This document shows positions 1 to 10,450 of a stretch of DNA of 64,000 bases, piece after piece. The notes beneath the pieces are model-generated. The model made no database searches and was not told the DNA's origin. It saw only the letters and a list, made by a program, of their open reading frames with translations. Made by a program: the position numbers and the translations under genes. Origin of the DNA: Sulfidibacter corallicola (GTDB taxonomy: Bacteria > Acidobacteriota > Holophagae > Acanthopleuribacterales > Acanthopleuribacteraceae); the NCBI RefSeq assembly GCF_017498545.1, contig NZ_CP071793.1, forward strand, positions 3,410,001 through 3,474,000, written 5' to 3'. How positions within the stretch are numbered: position 1 is the first letter of the stretch; each line of letters begins with the position of its first letter.

Positions 1-117
1 CGTCAGGGGTTGATCGGCGGAATCCCCTCCCCGAGCCCGAATGTGACGATCGCCACGCCGTGCGCTCCCCGGGACGGACCCGTAAGTACCCAAAAACCCA
101 CACCTTTGCGAATGAGA

Positions 118-1203
118 TCAATCACTTTTGGAGGAAAACAGGCGATTCACTTCGCCGGATACTTCGTCGGGTGTCACGGCCTTCATGCAATCGTGCCCGA
201 TCGGGCAATCGCGAAGGAAACAGGGACTGCAATCCACCTTGTGGTACACCGTGCGGGCGCGCTCGTTGAGCGGAAAAGTCGCGGCGATGTCGGTGGGCCC
301 GAATACGGCGACCTGGGGTTTGGCGAAGGCGGCGGCTACGTGCATGAGCCCCGAGTCGTTACTGAGGAATCCGTCGGAAACCGAAATCAGGGCCACCGAT
401 TCGGGCAGGCTGGTCTTGCCGCACAGGTTGCGCAGGCCCGGGTCGGCCACGGTTTCCTCGATCAGGGTGTTGACCTCGGCCTCGGCCGGAACCCCCAACA
501 AGATCACGGTGCCGCCCGTGCGCTCCAGAAAGCGGCGACAGGTTTCGGCGTAACCCTCGGCCGACCAGCGCTTGGCGGTGCCGAACGCGGCGCCCGCGTG
601 CACGGCGAGAACGGGCCCGGCGGCACCGGCCAGAAAGGTTTCGCGCACCTGGCGAGCCAGGTTTTCGTCGAGATCGAGGCGCGGCAGCGGCGACGGTTCG
701 ATCGGGGCCAGACTGCCCGCGCGCTCCAGCAGCTCCAGGTAATCGCGCGATTGGTGTCGACCGGTTTTGGGAAGTGACTTGCGCATGATGTGGCCGTTGA
801 GGAACCAGCGGGTTTCCGCGGTGCCGAATCCGACCCGGACGGGAATTCCGGCAACCCACATCATCAGGGCACCCTTCAGGTGCTTGGTGAACACGACTGC
901 CATATCGAACCGTTCTTCGCGCAACCCGCGGGCGAAACGCCAGAAACCGAGGGGCGACTTGGCCTCGCCGCGGTCGTCGAAGTCGATGCAGCGGTCCACC
1001 AGGTCGGGTCGAAACGACAGGATCCCGCGCACCCAGGGCCGCGCGATGGCGACGATCTCGGCATCCGGATAGTGGTGTCGCAGCATTTCGAGCCCCGGCA
1101 GGTTCATGATCACGTCGCCGATCCAATTGGAGACGCGCACCGCGATTTTGCGACCTTTGCCCTCGGAGGGATCCGTGGCGACCGAACCGTTTGCGACGTT
1201 CAC
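118..1203 (-). CDS. waaF: ADP-heptose:LPS heptosyltransferase II-like (glycosyltransferase family 9)
   Basis: It probably adds the second heptose to the LPS inner core at the cytoplasmic face of the inner membrane. The GT9 pattern is visible: an N-terminal RVSNWIGDVIMNLPG nucleotide-sugar fold opening, a mid-protein HAGAAFGTAKRW loop, and the C-terminal SNDSGLMHVAAAF and FGPTD motifs typical of WaaF. A GTG start at 1203 is chosen because it overlaps the TGA stop of the upstream heptosyltransferase by 4 bases, giving 361 residues, close to the family norm. The longer upstream extension in this frame lies over the neighbour and looks non-coding. Family is certain; acceptor specificity (WaaF versus another GT9) is inferred from the motifs. 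Confidence 0.85.
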   Translation of the reverse strand: MNVANGSVATDPSEGKGRKIAVRVSNWIGDVIMNLPGLEMLRHHYPDAEIVAIARPWVRGILSFRPDLVDRCIDFDDRGEAKSPLGFWRFARGLREERFDMAVVFTKHLKGALMMWVAGIPVRVGFGTAETRWFLNGHIMRKSLPKTGRHQSRDYLELLERAGSLAPIEPSPLPRLDLDENLARQVRETFLAGAAGPVLAVHAGAAFGTAKRWSAEGYAETCRRFLERTGGTVILLGVPAEAEVNTLIEETVADPGLRNLCGKTSLPESVALISVSDGFLSNDSGLMHVAAAFAKPQVAVFGPTDIAATFPLNERARTVYHKVDCSPCFLRDCPIGHDCMKAVTPDEVSGEVNRLFSSKSD

Positions 1204-2261
1204 GAGGCCTCCAATTCTTCGAGTAGGGACACCACTTGGCCCCACACGTGACGTGGCGTGGTCAAATCCTGGCAAATGAGTACGGGGCATTTTCGGTTGC
1301 GACAGGGGGCGCAAGGCGCCTCCGGTACGATGAGCCGGTTGCGACCGGGCAGCGGCTGGTTCAAGACGGGATCGGAGGGACCCAGCATGGCCACCAGCGG
1401 CACGCCCAACACCGAGGCCAGGTGCATGGGACCGGAGTCGCAGGAAACGAGCAGTCGTGCGCGCTGCAAGGCACGGGTCAATTCAACCAGCGAGAAGGAA
1501 GGCAACTCGGGTGGCGCCTGTTCGAGGAGTTCGGTCAGGGCCTCGCGGTAGGCGCCGTCGGCGGGACCGAAGACGAAGCGTACGGGTCCCGATTCGGAAG
1601 ATTCGGTCAACTTGCGATAGAGCCAGGCCCAGTATTTGGCGGGCCAGCGTTTGTTGCGACCGTGTTCCGAGGTGCCCGGAAACAGCAGGAGCGGTCGATC
1701 GGCGGTCGCCGCGTCGACCCGCGCGACGCGTTCGGGGGCGAGTTGGAAATCGGGAACCGCGGGCACCACATCCTTCGAGAAAAAGCGAGCCAGCGCCATG
1801 TTTCGCTCGTAACGGGAAACGCGCGGCTCGGGCAGGGCGAAGCGACCGTTGATGAGCCAGCGATGGCCTTCCTTGCTACCGCCTCGCTCATAGCCGATCC
1901 GAAGTGGGATCCCGCTCAAAAGTGGATAGATACCGCTTTTGAGGACGCCGTGAAAGTCGATGGACAGGTCGAATGCCTCGGCCCGCACGGCAGCCCGCAC
2001 CCGGCGCCAGGCTCGCATGACCCGACGCGGATCGCGGGCGCGCATTTCGGCACGCGGCACCTCGATCAGATCCAGCCCCGGCAGGGCCCGAAGCAACCCG
2101 GCCGAGCTGTCCTCCACCAGCCAGGTGAAGCGCGCCTCGGGGAATCGGCGCATCAGCCCCAACACCGCGGGTAGGGTGCGAATGACATCGCCGAGCGCCG
2201 AAAGGCGCACGATGAGTACCTTCTTGTGATCGAGGTCGGGGGGCGTGAACGAACCGGTCAT
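1200..2261 (-). CDS. waaC: LPS heptosyltransferase I-like (glycosyltransferase family 9)
   Basis: This is a second GT9 enzyme, likely the one that adds the first heptose to Kdo2-lipid A. The N-terminus VLIVRLSALGDVIRTLP is the classic GT9 opening. The C-terminal half carries a LLLFPGTSEHGRNKRWP loop and SCDSGPMHLASVLGVP followed by MLGPSDP. The start at 2261 places the protein just before the conserved beta strand and gives 353 residues; the earlier in-frame ATGs add an uncharacteristic leader. It is translationally coupled to the downstream GT9 gene by a 4-base overlap. The pair forms a small LPS-core operon, divergent from the heat-shock operon. The choice of WaaC over other GT9 members rests on order and motif, not on a search. 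Confidence 0.8.
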   Translation of the reverse strand: MTGSFTPPDLDHKKVLIVRLSALGDVIRTLPAVLGLMRRFPEARFTWLVEDSSAGLLRALPGLDLIEVPRAEMRARDPRRVMRAWRRVRAAVRAEAFDLSIDFHGVLKSGIYPLLSGIPLRIGYERGGSKEGHRWLINGRFALPEPRVSRYERNMALARFFSKDVVPAVPDFQLAPERVARVDAATADRPLLLFPGTSEHGRNKRWPAKYWAWLYRKLTESSESGPVRFVFGPADGAYREALTELLEQAPPELPSFSLVELTRALQRARLLVSCDSGPMHLASVLGVPLVAMLGPSDPVLNQPLPGRNRLIVPEAPCAPCRNRKCPVLICQDLTTPRHVWGQVVSLLEELEAS

Positions 2262-2497
2262 TAATGAAAGGTCCCGAGCGTGAATGGTGTGCGGCGATGG
2301 ACGAGCCATCTCGCGAAAAGCGTTTGATTTTACCCAAAATGAACGACCTGTGCGGCACAGATTCGGCGAAGGCATGGTTCCGTGACGCGGCGAAGGGGTC
2401 ACGGCGCCGGTGCGGCCCAGTTCCTCCCAACCGGTCAGGAGGACGCTATCTTACCCGACACCAAATGCTTGCCCCTTTTCTCCCGCCGTTTCAAAAG

Positions 2498-2526
2498 TTG
2501 ACAAAAAACGAGGCCCTGAGGATAAT
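2498..2526 (+). promoter_or_regulatory. Housekeeping-sigma promoter for the hrcA-dnaJ operon
   Basis: TTGACA at 2498-2503 and GATAAT at 2521-2526 are separated by exactly 17 bases, an almost perfect sigma-70 promoter. It would start transcription near 2533, leaving a leader of about 340 bases before hrcA. No CIRCE inverted repeat was found next to it, which is unusual because HrcA normally represses its own operon through CIRCE. Confidence 0.7.
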
Positions 2527-2678
2527 GGGAGCGTGGAAAGTTGTTGGGAGAGCGGCCTTCGCGCCGCTCCCGACCTGGGCTCACGCAGCGAATCGAGACC
2601 TTCATCGGCGCGACGTGGCCCGTTCGGCGTACCGGAATTTCGTGGATGTGCCCCGCACTTGGTTCCCAATTCCCAAGA

Positions 2679-2845
2679 TGTGCGATCCGGGTGGATGCTA
2701 TTGTGCAAGTTGTTGAAGCGAAACGTGTTGAGGCGAGCGTGGTTCGGCATTCCGGAAGCGCACTTGATTAGTGCGTCGCGCATCGCTACGATACGTTGCA
2801 GCCCAACAGTTTGCGCCATTGCGCCGTCTGGAATCACTCAATTCA
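2679..2845 (+). repeat. Structured dispersed element, copy A (hrcA leader)
   Basis: About 165 bases closely matching a second copy at 59112-59263 in the same strand sense. Shared blocks include CGGGTGGATG, CGAAACGTGTTG (CAAAACGTGTTG in the other copy) and ACGATACGTTGCAGCCCAAC. An apical hairpin pairs CGCACT (2759-2764) with AGTGCG (2770-2775). The other copy has CGTACT/AGTACG at the same place, a compensatory C-G to T-A change. Copy A carries about 14 extra bases near 2740. It lies within the predicted 5' leader of the heat-shock operon. Confidence 0.6.
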
Positions 2846-2875
2846 GGCAAGACTCCTTCTCATCGTGAACACACC

Positions 2876-3910
2876 ATGACCATCAGCGAACGCGCGCGCA
2901 AAGTTTTGAGTCAAGTGGTGACGCTCCACTATCAGACCTGCGAACCGGTCGGTTCGGCCCTCATCAGTAAGACCCGGGCCCTGTCGGTATCGCCCGCCAC
3001 GATCCGCAATATCATGATGGGTCTGGAAAATTCCGGCTACCTGCACCAACCCCACATCTCGGCCGGCCGGTTGCCGACCGACCTGGGTTACCGCACCTAC
3101 GTCAACGACATCAGCCTGCAGGATCAGCCGATGGGCGAAACCGAAGAGCAACGGTTGGGCGAAGCCATCGACAACCTGCCGGTCGGTCCGGCCTTTCTCG
3201 AAGCCATCGCCAACTACATCCACAAGAAAACACATTTGGTGTCATTCCACATTCCGTTCAGACAAAGCGGGTTGAAGCTCAAGCACATTCATTTCGAACG
3301 CATCAACTCCGAGCGCCTGCTGGTCTTGATGGTGGCCAACGGCGGCTACACCCACCAACTGTCCCTGGACATTCCCGCGACCGAAATGACACCGACCCTG
3401 ACCGAAAAGATCGCCTCTTTCATGAACCGCGCCTATTACAACCACAGTATTTCCGAAATCGAGCGCGACCTGACCCTCAACGCCATACGGGGGCTGGATC
3501 GGTACGACCTGTTGACGGCCAAGGTGGCCACGATCAGCCGCAGCCTGAACCGCGAATTGAGCCGGTTCGGCGAATTGAAATTCCAGGGTTTTTCGACCTT
3601 GCTACAAATGCCGGAATTTCAGGATATGAATTCGGTGCGCAGCATTTTCAAGCTGATGGAGGAGCAGTCCGTCATCAAACGCGTGATCCGCGGCGCCTTG
3701 GGAGACGAGGATGCCCGTTGGCTATTGATCATGATCGGTACCGAAATGGCCGCTCCCGAACTGGAACCATTGACGTTAATTCTCTCGCGATTCAAAAGTC
3801 ACGACGAATGGATGGGATGCGTGGGCGTGCTGGGCCCCAAAAGGCTGCCCTATCTGCGCACCTTGCAAATCCTGTCCTTCGCCAGAAACCGCTTGGCCCG
3901 GAGGGCCTGA
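2876..3910 (+). CDS. hrcA: Heat-inducible transcription repressor HrcA
   Basis: HrcA represses the class I chaperone genes, normally by binding CIRCE operators, and depends on chaperones for folding. The N-terminal winged-helix region is typical: RARKVLSQVVTLHYQTCEPV, then SPATIRNIMMGLENSGYLHQPH and SAGRLPTDLGYRTYV (roughly residues 5-75), followed by the long GAF-like and C-terminal domains. The start at 2876 (MTISERARK) gives 344 residues, the normal size; the longer frame upstream is leader. It is the first gene of hrcA-grpE-dnaK-dnaJ. No CIRCE-like TTAGCACTC-N9-GAGTGCTAA was found nearby, so its operator here is unknown. Confidence 0.93.
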   Translation: MTISERARKVLSQVVTLHYQTCEPVGSALISKTRALSVSPATIRNIMMGLENSGYLHQPHISAGRLPTDLGYRTYVNDISLQDQPMGETEEQRLGEAIDNLPVGPAFLEAIANYIHKKTHLVSFHIPFRQSGLKLKHIHFERINSERLLVLMVANGGYTHQLSLDIPATEMTPTLTEKIASFMNRAYYNHSISEIERDLTLNAIRGLDRYDLLTAKVATISRSLNRELSRFGELKFQGFSTLLQMPEFQDMNSVRSIFKLMEEQSVIKRVIRGALGDEDARWLLIMIGTEMAAPELEPLTLILSRFKSHDEWMGCVGVLGPKRLPYLRTLQILSFARNRLARRA

Positions 3911-3996
3911 CTCATTGCCGCTTTCGGCACCCCCCAAGACGATTTGTGCTATGATTTTCGGCTGGTTGATGCTGGTTGAAATTGAGGAGTTTGTTC

Positions 3997-4665
3997 ATGA
4001 TCGAAGGACAGGAAGTTAAGGAAACTCAAGACGTAGAAAACACGTCAGAGGAAACGGCGATCCCCGAAACCAAGGAGGCTTCCCCCGCCGATGGTGTCAC
4101 CGCGATCGAAGTTCGGGAAGAGGGCACCAGCCCCGAGGAAAACGCGAGTGACGAAACGACCTCGCGAATCGCCGACCTGGAGGCCCAATCCAAGGATTTT
4201 CAAAATAAATTTCTCCGGGCCCGGGCCGACCTCGAAAACTTCCGCAAGCGTACGGAACGAGAAAAACAAGATGCGGTCAAGTTCGCGAACCGCATGATTT
4301 TCAACGACATTTTGAATGTGCTCGACAATTTCGAGCGTGCGGTCGGATCGGCCACGGATCCCCAGGATCCTTTCGTCATCGGCGTGGTCATGATCCAGCG
4401 GCAGCTTCTCGACGTGCTGCTGCAAAACGGGGTGGAGGAAATCGAAGCGATGAACCGCACCTTCGATCCCTACCTCCACGAAGCGCTGGCCTACGAGCCC
4501 ACCGCCGATCACCCCGAAAACACCATTATCGAAATCTTCCAGAAGGGTTATCGCTACAAGGGTCAGCTTCTTCGCGCGGCCAAGGTGAAAGTGTCGGCCG
4601 CCCCGGTGGTTGCGGAACCGGAACCGGAGCGAGACGAGACCACCGACGAGGCGGATCCCACCTGA
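3997..4665 (+). CDS. grpE: Nucleotide exchange factor GrpE
   Basis: GrpE is the DnaK co-chaperone that releases ADP. The protein has an acidic disordered N-terminus (to about residue 55), a coiled coil (IADLEAQSKDFQNKFLRARA, then DLENFRKRTEREK), and the beta-domain signature GVEEIEAMNRTFDPYLHEAL, ending with GYRYKGQLLRAAKVKVS. The start at 3997 has a GAGGAG ribosome site 7 bases upstream; an earlier in-frame ATG at 3976 lacks one. It yields 222 residues with a short acidic tail. It lies 86 bases after hrcA and 61 before dnaK, consistent with one operon. Confidence 0.94.
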   Translation: MIEGQEVKETQDVENTSEETAIPETKEASPADGVTAIEVREEGTSPEENASDETTSRIADLEAQSKDFQNKFLRARADLENFRKRTEREKQDAVKFANRMIFNDILNVLDNFERAVGSATDPQDPFVIGVVMIQRQLLDVLLQNGVEEIEAMNRTFDPYLHEALAYEPTADHPENTIIEIFQKGYRYKGQLLRAAKVKVSAAPVVAEPEPERDETTDEADPT

Positions 4666-4726
4666 CTCGAGACATGCGTTCTGAATGTGATGAATATAGG
4701 ATCGTTGGCCGAAACGGAGAAAACCG

Positions 4727-6550
<1,824 letters not shown>

Positions 6551-6613
6551 CGAACGGTCTTCACACCCCGAGCTGGGCAGACGTCAAGACAGAAAAAGGA
6601 AACGAAGAGACAT

Positions 6614-7732
6614 ATGGCTCAACAAGATTACTACGAGGTGCTGGGCGTTGCCCGAACAGCTTCCGATCAGGAAATCAAGAAAGCCTATCGCAAGATGGCG
6701 CTCCAGTATCATCCTGACAAAAATCCGGACGACAAGAAGGCCGAAGAAATGTTCAAGGCCGCGGCCGAGGCCTATCAAGTCTTGTCGGACAAGGAAAAGC
6801 GCCAGGTTTACGACCAGTACGGTCACGCCGGCCTGAAAGGCGGCAGCGGGTTCGGCGGCTTCAACGCCGATGCCTTCGCCGGTTTCGAAGACATTTTGGG
6901 CGATTTTTTCGGGTTCGGTCGCAGCAGTGGCCGCTCCCGCAACCGACCGCGCCAGGGCCGCAACCTCGAGCAGGTCATGGAATTGACCTTCATGGAAGCC
7001 TACGAGGGCGTGGAAAAGAAATCGATCAGCATCCGCAAGAACGAAGAGTGCGACACCTGCGGTGGCAGCGGGTTGCGCGCGGGTGCCACCCGCAAGAACT
7101 GCGGCACCTGCGGTGGAGTCGGCCAGGTCCAGGTCCAGAGCGGCTTTTTCGCCATCAGCCGAACCTGCCCCAATTGCCGGGGCACCGGTCAGCTCACCGA
7201 CCCCAGCGACCGTTGCCGTACCTGCTACGGTCAGGGCCAGGTGGAGAAGGAAAGCGAGTTAAAAGTCCCGATCCAGGCCGGTGTCGACAACGGCATGCAG
7301 TTGCGCGTGGCCCACAAGGGTGAGCCGGGCCAGAACGGAGGGCCTCCGGGCGACCTGTACCTCCACATCCAGGTGCAGGAGCACGAGTACTTCCACCGCA
7401 AGGGCGACGACCTGTACGCCTCGGTGCCGATCAGCTTCTCGCAGGCCGCGCTGGGCACCGAATTGGAGATCCCCACCCTCAAGGGCAGCGAGCAACTGAA
7501 GATCCCCGAGGGCACCCAATCCGGAACCAAGTTCCGCAGCACGGGTGCCGGATTCAGTATCCTGGGCCGACCCCATCGCCACGGCGACCTATACGTGACG
7601 GTCGTGGTGCAAACCCCCACCAAGTTGGGCAAGCGGGAGCGGGAGCTGTACAAGGAACTCGCGAAAATCCATTCGGAAAAAACCAACGAAGAAAAGTCCG
7701 TGTTCCAAAAGGTCGTGGACTTCTTCAACTGA
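6614..7732 (+). CDS. dnaJ: Chaperone DnaJ (Hsp40, type I)
   Basis: Stimulates DnaK ATPase and delivers substrates. All type I domains are present: the J-domain with HPD (YHPDKNPD, residues about 30-40), a G/F-rich linker ([16 protein letters not shown]), and four CxxCxGxG-type zinc repeats ([32 protein letters not shown]; residues about 145-215). The C-terminal substrate-binding domains follow. The length of 372 residues is normal. It is the last gene of the heat-shock operon, 63 bases after dnaK, and is followed directly by a repeat block with no T-rich terminator that I can see. Confidence 0.96.
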   Translation: MAQQDYYEVLGVARTASDQEIKKAYRKMALQYHPDKNPDDKKAEEMFKAAAEAYQVLSDKEKRQVYDQYGHAGLKGGSGFGGFNADAFAGFEDILGDFFGFGRSSGRSRNRPRQGRNLEQVMELTFMEAYEGVEKKSISIRKNEECDTCGGSGLRAGATRKNCGTCGGVGQVQVQSGFFAISRTCPNCRGTGQLTDPSDRCRTCYGQGQVEKESELKVPIQAGVDNGMQLRVAHKGEPGQNGGPPGDLYLHIQVQEHEYFHRKGDDLYASVPISFSQAALGTELEIPTLKGSEQLKIPEGTQSGTKFRSTGAGFSILGRPHRHGDLYVTVVVQTPTKLGKRERELYKELAKIHSEKTNEEKSVFQKVVDFFN

Positions 7733-7754
7733 GTCGCCGGAGACAACCCATCGA

Positions 7755-8616
7755 AGCGAATCGCGTGGGTGTTCCCGCATGTTCGAGAGAGGCGTCGTCA
7801 CGGTAGGTTGGTCACGGGCGGTATGCCCGCTGGGCCGACACTTCGAAGTAGCTCAAACAGAGAGTTCCCGCATCCGAAAGAGTGTCGTAAAGCCTGTAGG
7901 TGGAGCAGCTTGCTCCACCAATCGAAGTTAGTCATCCAGGAGTTCCTGTATCGCCGAGAGACTAGCCATTGCAGTAGGTTGGCCCGCTGGGCCGACACTT
8001 CGAAGTAGCTCAAACAGAGAGTTCCCGCATCCGAAAGAGTGTCGTAAAGCCTGTAGGTGGAGCAGCTTGCTCCACCAATCGAAGTTAGTCATCCAGGAGT
8101 TCCAGTATCGCCGAGAGACTAGTCATTGCAGTAGGTTGGCCCGCTGGGCCGACTTTTCGAAGCCGATTCGCTACGAAATCAGTTTCGGGAAAAGAGCTTT
8201 GCGTTCCCTTTTCAGGATGCTGGCACTTCCCGTTGACGAGCTTCGATAGGTAGAGCAGGGCGGGTAAGCTGGCCCAGCGGTATTACCGCCTGGCCAGCAA
8301 TTTTGTTGACGAGCTTCGATAGGTAGAGCAGGGTCGGCAAGGCAAGTAGCTCCACCTACTGGCTCGATGCCCCTCTGACGATGCGGGAACTTTAGACTTT
8401 GCGACAACGTTAGCGCGCCGCGAGGGAAGTTATGGGCTTCGCTCTTTGGGGTAACCTACTTCGGTTCCATATGTTGCTTCGACGCGTCGGCCCAGCGGGC
8501 CAACCTACAGCCTCGACGCCACTCTTCGCTTGGGGGAACTTCCGGCCAGGAAACGCCGATGCACAACCCTCCCGCGAAAGGGGACGGCTCCGCTCTTTCG
8601 CCCCTACCAAAGGTGC
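7755..8616 (+). repeat. Palindromic repeat block, long copy (862 bp)
   Basis: First copy of a duplicated non-coding block. It contains a 157-base tandem repeat (units start at 7825, 7982, with a third partial at 8139) and a 73-base tandem repeat (GTTGACGAGCTTCGATAGGT at 8232 and 8305). Variable-stem palindromes, each a GTAGGT box plus stem-loop, lie at 7803-7839, 7896-7919, 7974-7996, 8053-8076 and 8131-8153, with one inverted at 8486-8508. Short open frames here are not believed to be genes. Confidence 0.85.
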
Positions 8617-9248
8617 AGCGAATCGCGTGGGTGTTCCCGCATGTTCGAGAGAGGCGTCGTCACGGTAGGTTGGTCACGGGCGGTATGCCCGCTGGGCCGA
8701 CACTTCGAAGTAGCTCAAACAGAGAGTTCCCGCATCCGAAAGAGTGTCGTAAAGCCTGTAGGTGGAGCAGCTTGCTCCACCAATCGAAGTTAGTCATCCA
8801 GGAGTTCCAGTATCGCCGAGAGACTAGCCATTGCAGTAGGTTGGCCCGCTGGGCCGACTTTTCGAAGCCGATTCGCTACGAAATCAGTTTCGGGAAAAGA
8901 GCTTTGCGTTCCCTTTTCAGGATGCTGGCACTTCCCGTTGACGAGCTTCGATAGGAAGAACAGGGCCGGTAAGGCAAGTAGCTCCACCTACTGGCTCGAT
9001 GCCCCTCTGACGATGCGGGAACTTTAGACTTTGCGACAACGTTAGCGCGCCGCGAGGGAAGTTATGGGCTTCGCTCTTTGGGGTAACCTACTTCGGTTCC
9101 ATAGGTTGCTTCGACGCGTCGGCCCAGCGGGCCAACCTACAGCCTCGACGCCACTCTTCGCTTTTGGGAACTTCCGGCCAGGAAACGCCGATGCACAACC
9201 CTCCCGCGAAAAGGGACGGCTCTGCTCTTTCGCCCCTACCAAAGGTGC
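8617..9248 (+). repeat. Palindromic repeat block, short copy (632 bp)
   Basis: Near-identical direct duplicate of 7755-8616. The length difference (230) equals one 157-base unit plus one 73-base unit, so the copies differ by loss or gain of those tandem units and a few substitutions. Palindromes lie at 8665-8701, 8758-8781, 8836-8858 and, inverted, 9118-9140. A third fragment starts again at 9249. Confidence 0.85.
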
Positions 9249-9297
9249 AGCGAATCGCGTGGGTGTTCCCGCATGTTCGAGAGAGGCGTCGTCGCGG
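9249..9297 (+). repeat. Partial third copy of the palindromic block
   Basis: The first 45 or so bases of the block (from AGCGAATCGCGTGGGTGTTC) recur here and stop a few bases before the moaA stop codon at 9303, so the array abuts the coding sequence. Confidence 0.75.
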
Positions 9298-9302
9298 GAC
9301 GT

Positions 9303-10337
9303 TCAACCGCCGATGTAGTACATCTCGACCTTGTCCGATGTGACGTCGTCGTCGGAAGGCGCCTCGCGCCTGCGGTCGGGCACGGGCCCACCCGCCGCTC
9401 TCAGCTCGGAATAGCGATCGTCGCGCCCGCGCCAGATCGCCGCAAGACGCTCGCTCAATTCGTCGTCCGAAGCTCCCGATCGCAGCATGTCGCGAAAATC
9501 GATGCCGCGCGTCGCGAACAGGCAGGTGAAAAGACTGCCTCGGGCCGAAAGGCGTGCCCGGTTGCAGCCGCCGCAAAAGGGTTGGGTCACGGAGGCGATC
9601 ACGCCGAAAGAGCCGCTGCCGTCGCGGTAGCGATAGCGCCGCGCGGTCTCGCCGGCCACGCGGGGCGGAACCGGATCGTTGGGAAACACCTGGTGGATGC
9701 GATCGCGGATTTCCTCGGCCGTGGTCACGCGATCCAATTTCCACCCGTTGAGCGTGCCCACGTCCATGAACTCGATGAAGCGAATCTCCAAGCCGCGCCC
9801 TCGAAAAAAACCGGCCAAATCGACGAGCTCGTCGTCGTTGACGCCCTTCTGGACGACGGTATTGACCTTGACCTTCAGCCCCACGGCAAGGGCCGCATCG
9901 ATGGCCGCGACCACGCTGCCAGGATCGGCGGTCTTCCCTACCAACTTTTGAAATCGGTCGGATTGCAGGCTGTCGAGGCTGACCGTCACGCGGTGCAGGC
10001 CGGCTTCCTTCAAGGCACGAGCCTGACGCGCCAGGTGCGAGCCGTTGGTCGTCAGCGCCAGGTCCTCTACGCCGTCGATCGCGGCCAACTGGGCGACCAA
10101 TTCGTGAAGATCGCGCCGCAGCAGAGGCTCGCCGCCGGTCAACCGCAGCTTGCGCACGCCGTGGTGCACGAAGAGGCGCGTCAAACGGGCGATCTCCTCG
10201 AATGTCAACAACTCGGCTCGGGGCAGGAAGCGGTAGGTACGGTCGCCCGGCATGCAGTATCCGCAACGAAAATTACACCGATCCGTCACGGAGATGCGCA
10301 GGTCGCGCAGCGGGCGCTTGAATTGGTCGCGAATCAT
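9303..10337 (-). CDS. moaA: GTP 3',8-cyclase MoaA (molybdenum cofactor biosynthesis)
   Basis: Radical SAM enzyme that converts GTP to 3',8-cyclo-GTP, the first step of molybdopterin synthesis with MoaC. The N-terminal cluster motif is CNFRCGYC (CxxxCxxC, residues about 20-27), followed by LTGGEPLLRRDL. The second, substrate-side cluster cysteines sit in PFCGGCNRARLSARG and FTCLF, and the protein ends with the expected Gly-Gly (YIGG). Length 344 is usual. The start at 10337 has GAGGT upstream. A perfect 12-base inverted repeat lies 23-54 bases upstream. No moaC or other moa gene is in the window. Confidence 0.93.
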   Translation of the reverse strand: MIRDQFKRPLRDLRISVTDRCNFRCGYCMPGDRTYRFLPRAELLTFEEIARLTRLFVHHGVRKLRLTGGEPLLRRDLHELVAQLAAIDGVEDLALTTNGSHLARQARALKEAGLHRVTVSLDSLQSDRFQKLVGKTADPGSVVAAIDAALAVGLKVKVNTVVQKGVNDDELVDLAGFFRGRGLEIRFIEFMDVGTLNGWKLDRVTTAEEIRDRIHQVFPNDPVPPRVAGETARRYRYRDGSGSFGVIASVTQPFCGGCNRARLSARGSLFTCLFATRGIDFRDMLRSGASDDELSERLAAIWRGRDDRYSELRAAGGPVPDRRREAPSDDDVTSDKVEMYYIGG

Positions 10338-10359
10338 GCGAGTACCTCGAACCCGAGCC

Positions 10360-10391
10360 GGGTGTGTCTATTCTACACGATAGACACACCC
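10360..10391 (-). promoter_or_regulatory. Perfect 12-bp inverted repeat upstream of moaA
   Basis: GGGTGTGTCTAT (10360-10371) and ATAGACACACCC (10380-10391) flank an 8-base loop. On the minus strand a TAGAAT hexamer resembling a -10 box falls across the loop, 30-40 bases before the moaA start. Either an operator over the promoter or a leader hairpin is possible. There is no T-run, so it is not a simple terminator of the upstream gene. Confidence 0.5.
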
Positions 10392-10450
10392 ATCGCGCCG
10401 AAGTCATGGGTGTGGAAGCCTCACCCGGCCATTCGAGCGAGGTCCGCGCC

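Larger units (their letters stand above)
2262..2875. other. Divergent intergenic region between LPS genes and hrcA
   Basis: No gene is supported in these 614 bases. They hold the hrcA promoter (2498-2526) and, inside its predicted transcript, one copy of a hairpin element (2679-2845) found again at 59112-59263. Short open frames crossing the element are judged incidental. I see no clear promoter for the minus-strand LPS genes. Confidence 0.6.

Noticed and set aside
2758-2776. CIRCE-like operator for HrcA (GCACT...AGTGC near hrcA)
   Set aside because: CIRCE is TTAGCACTC-N9-GAGTGCTAA. Here the spacer is only 5 bases, the outer bases do not match, and the hairpin belongs to the element shared with 59112-59263.
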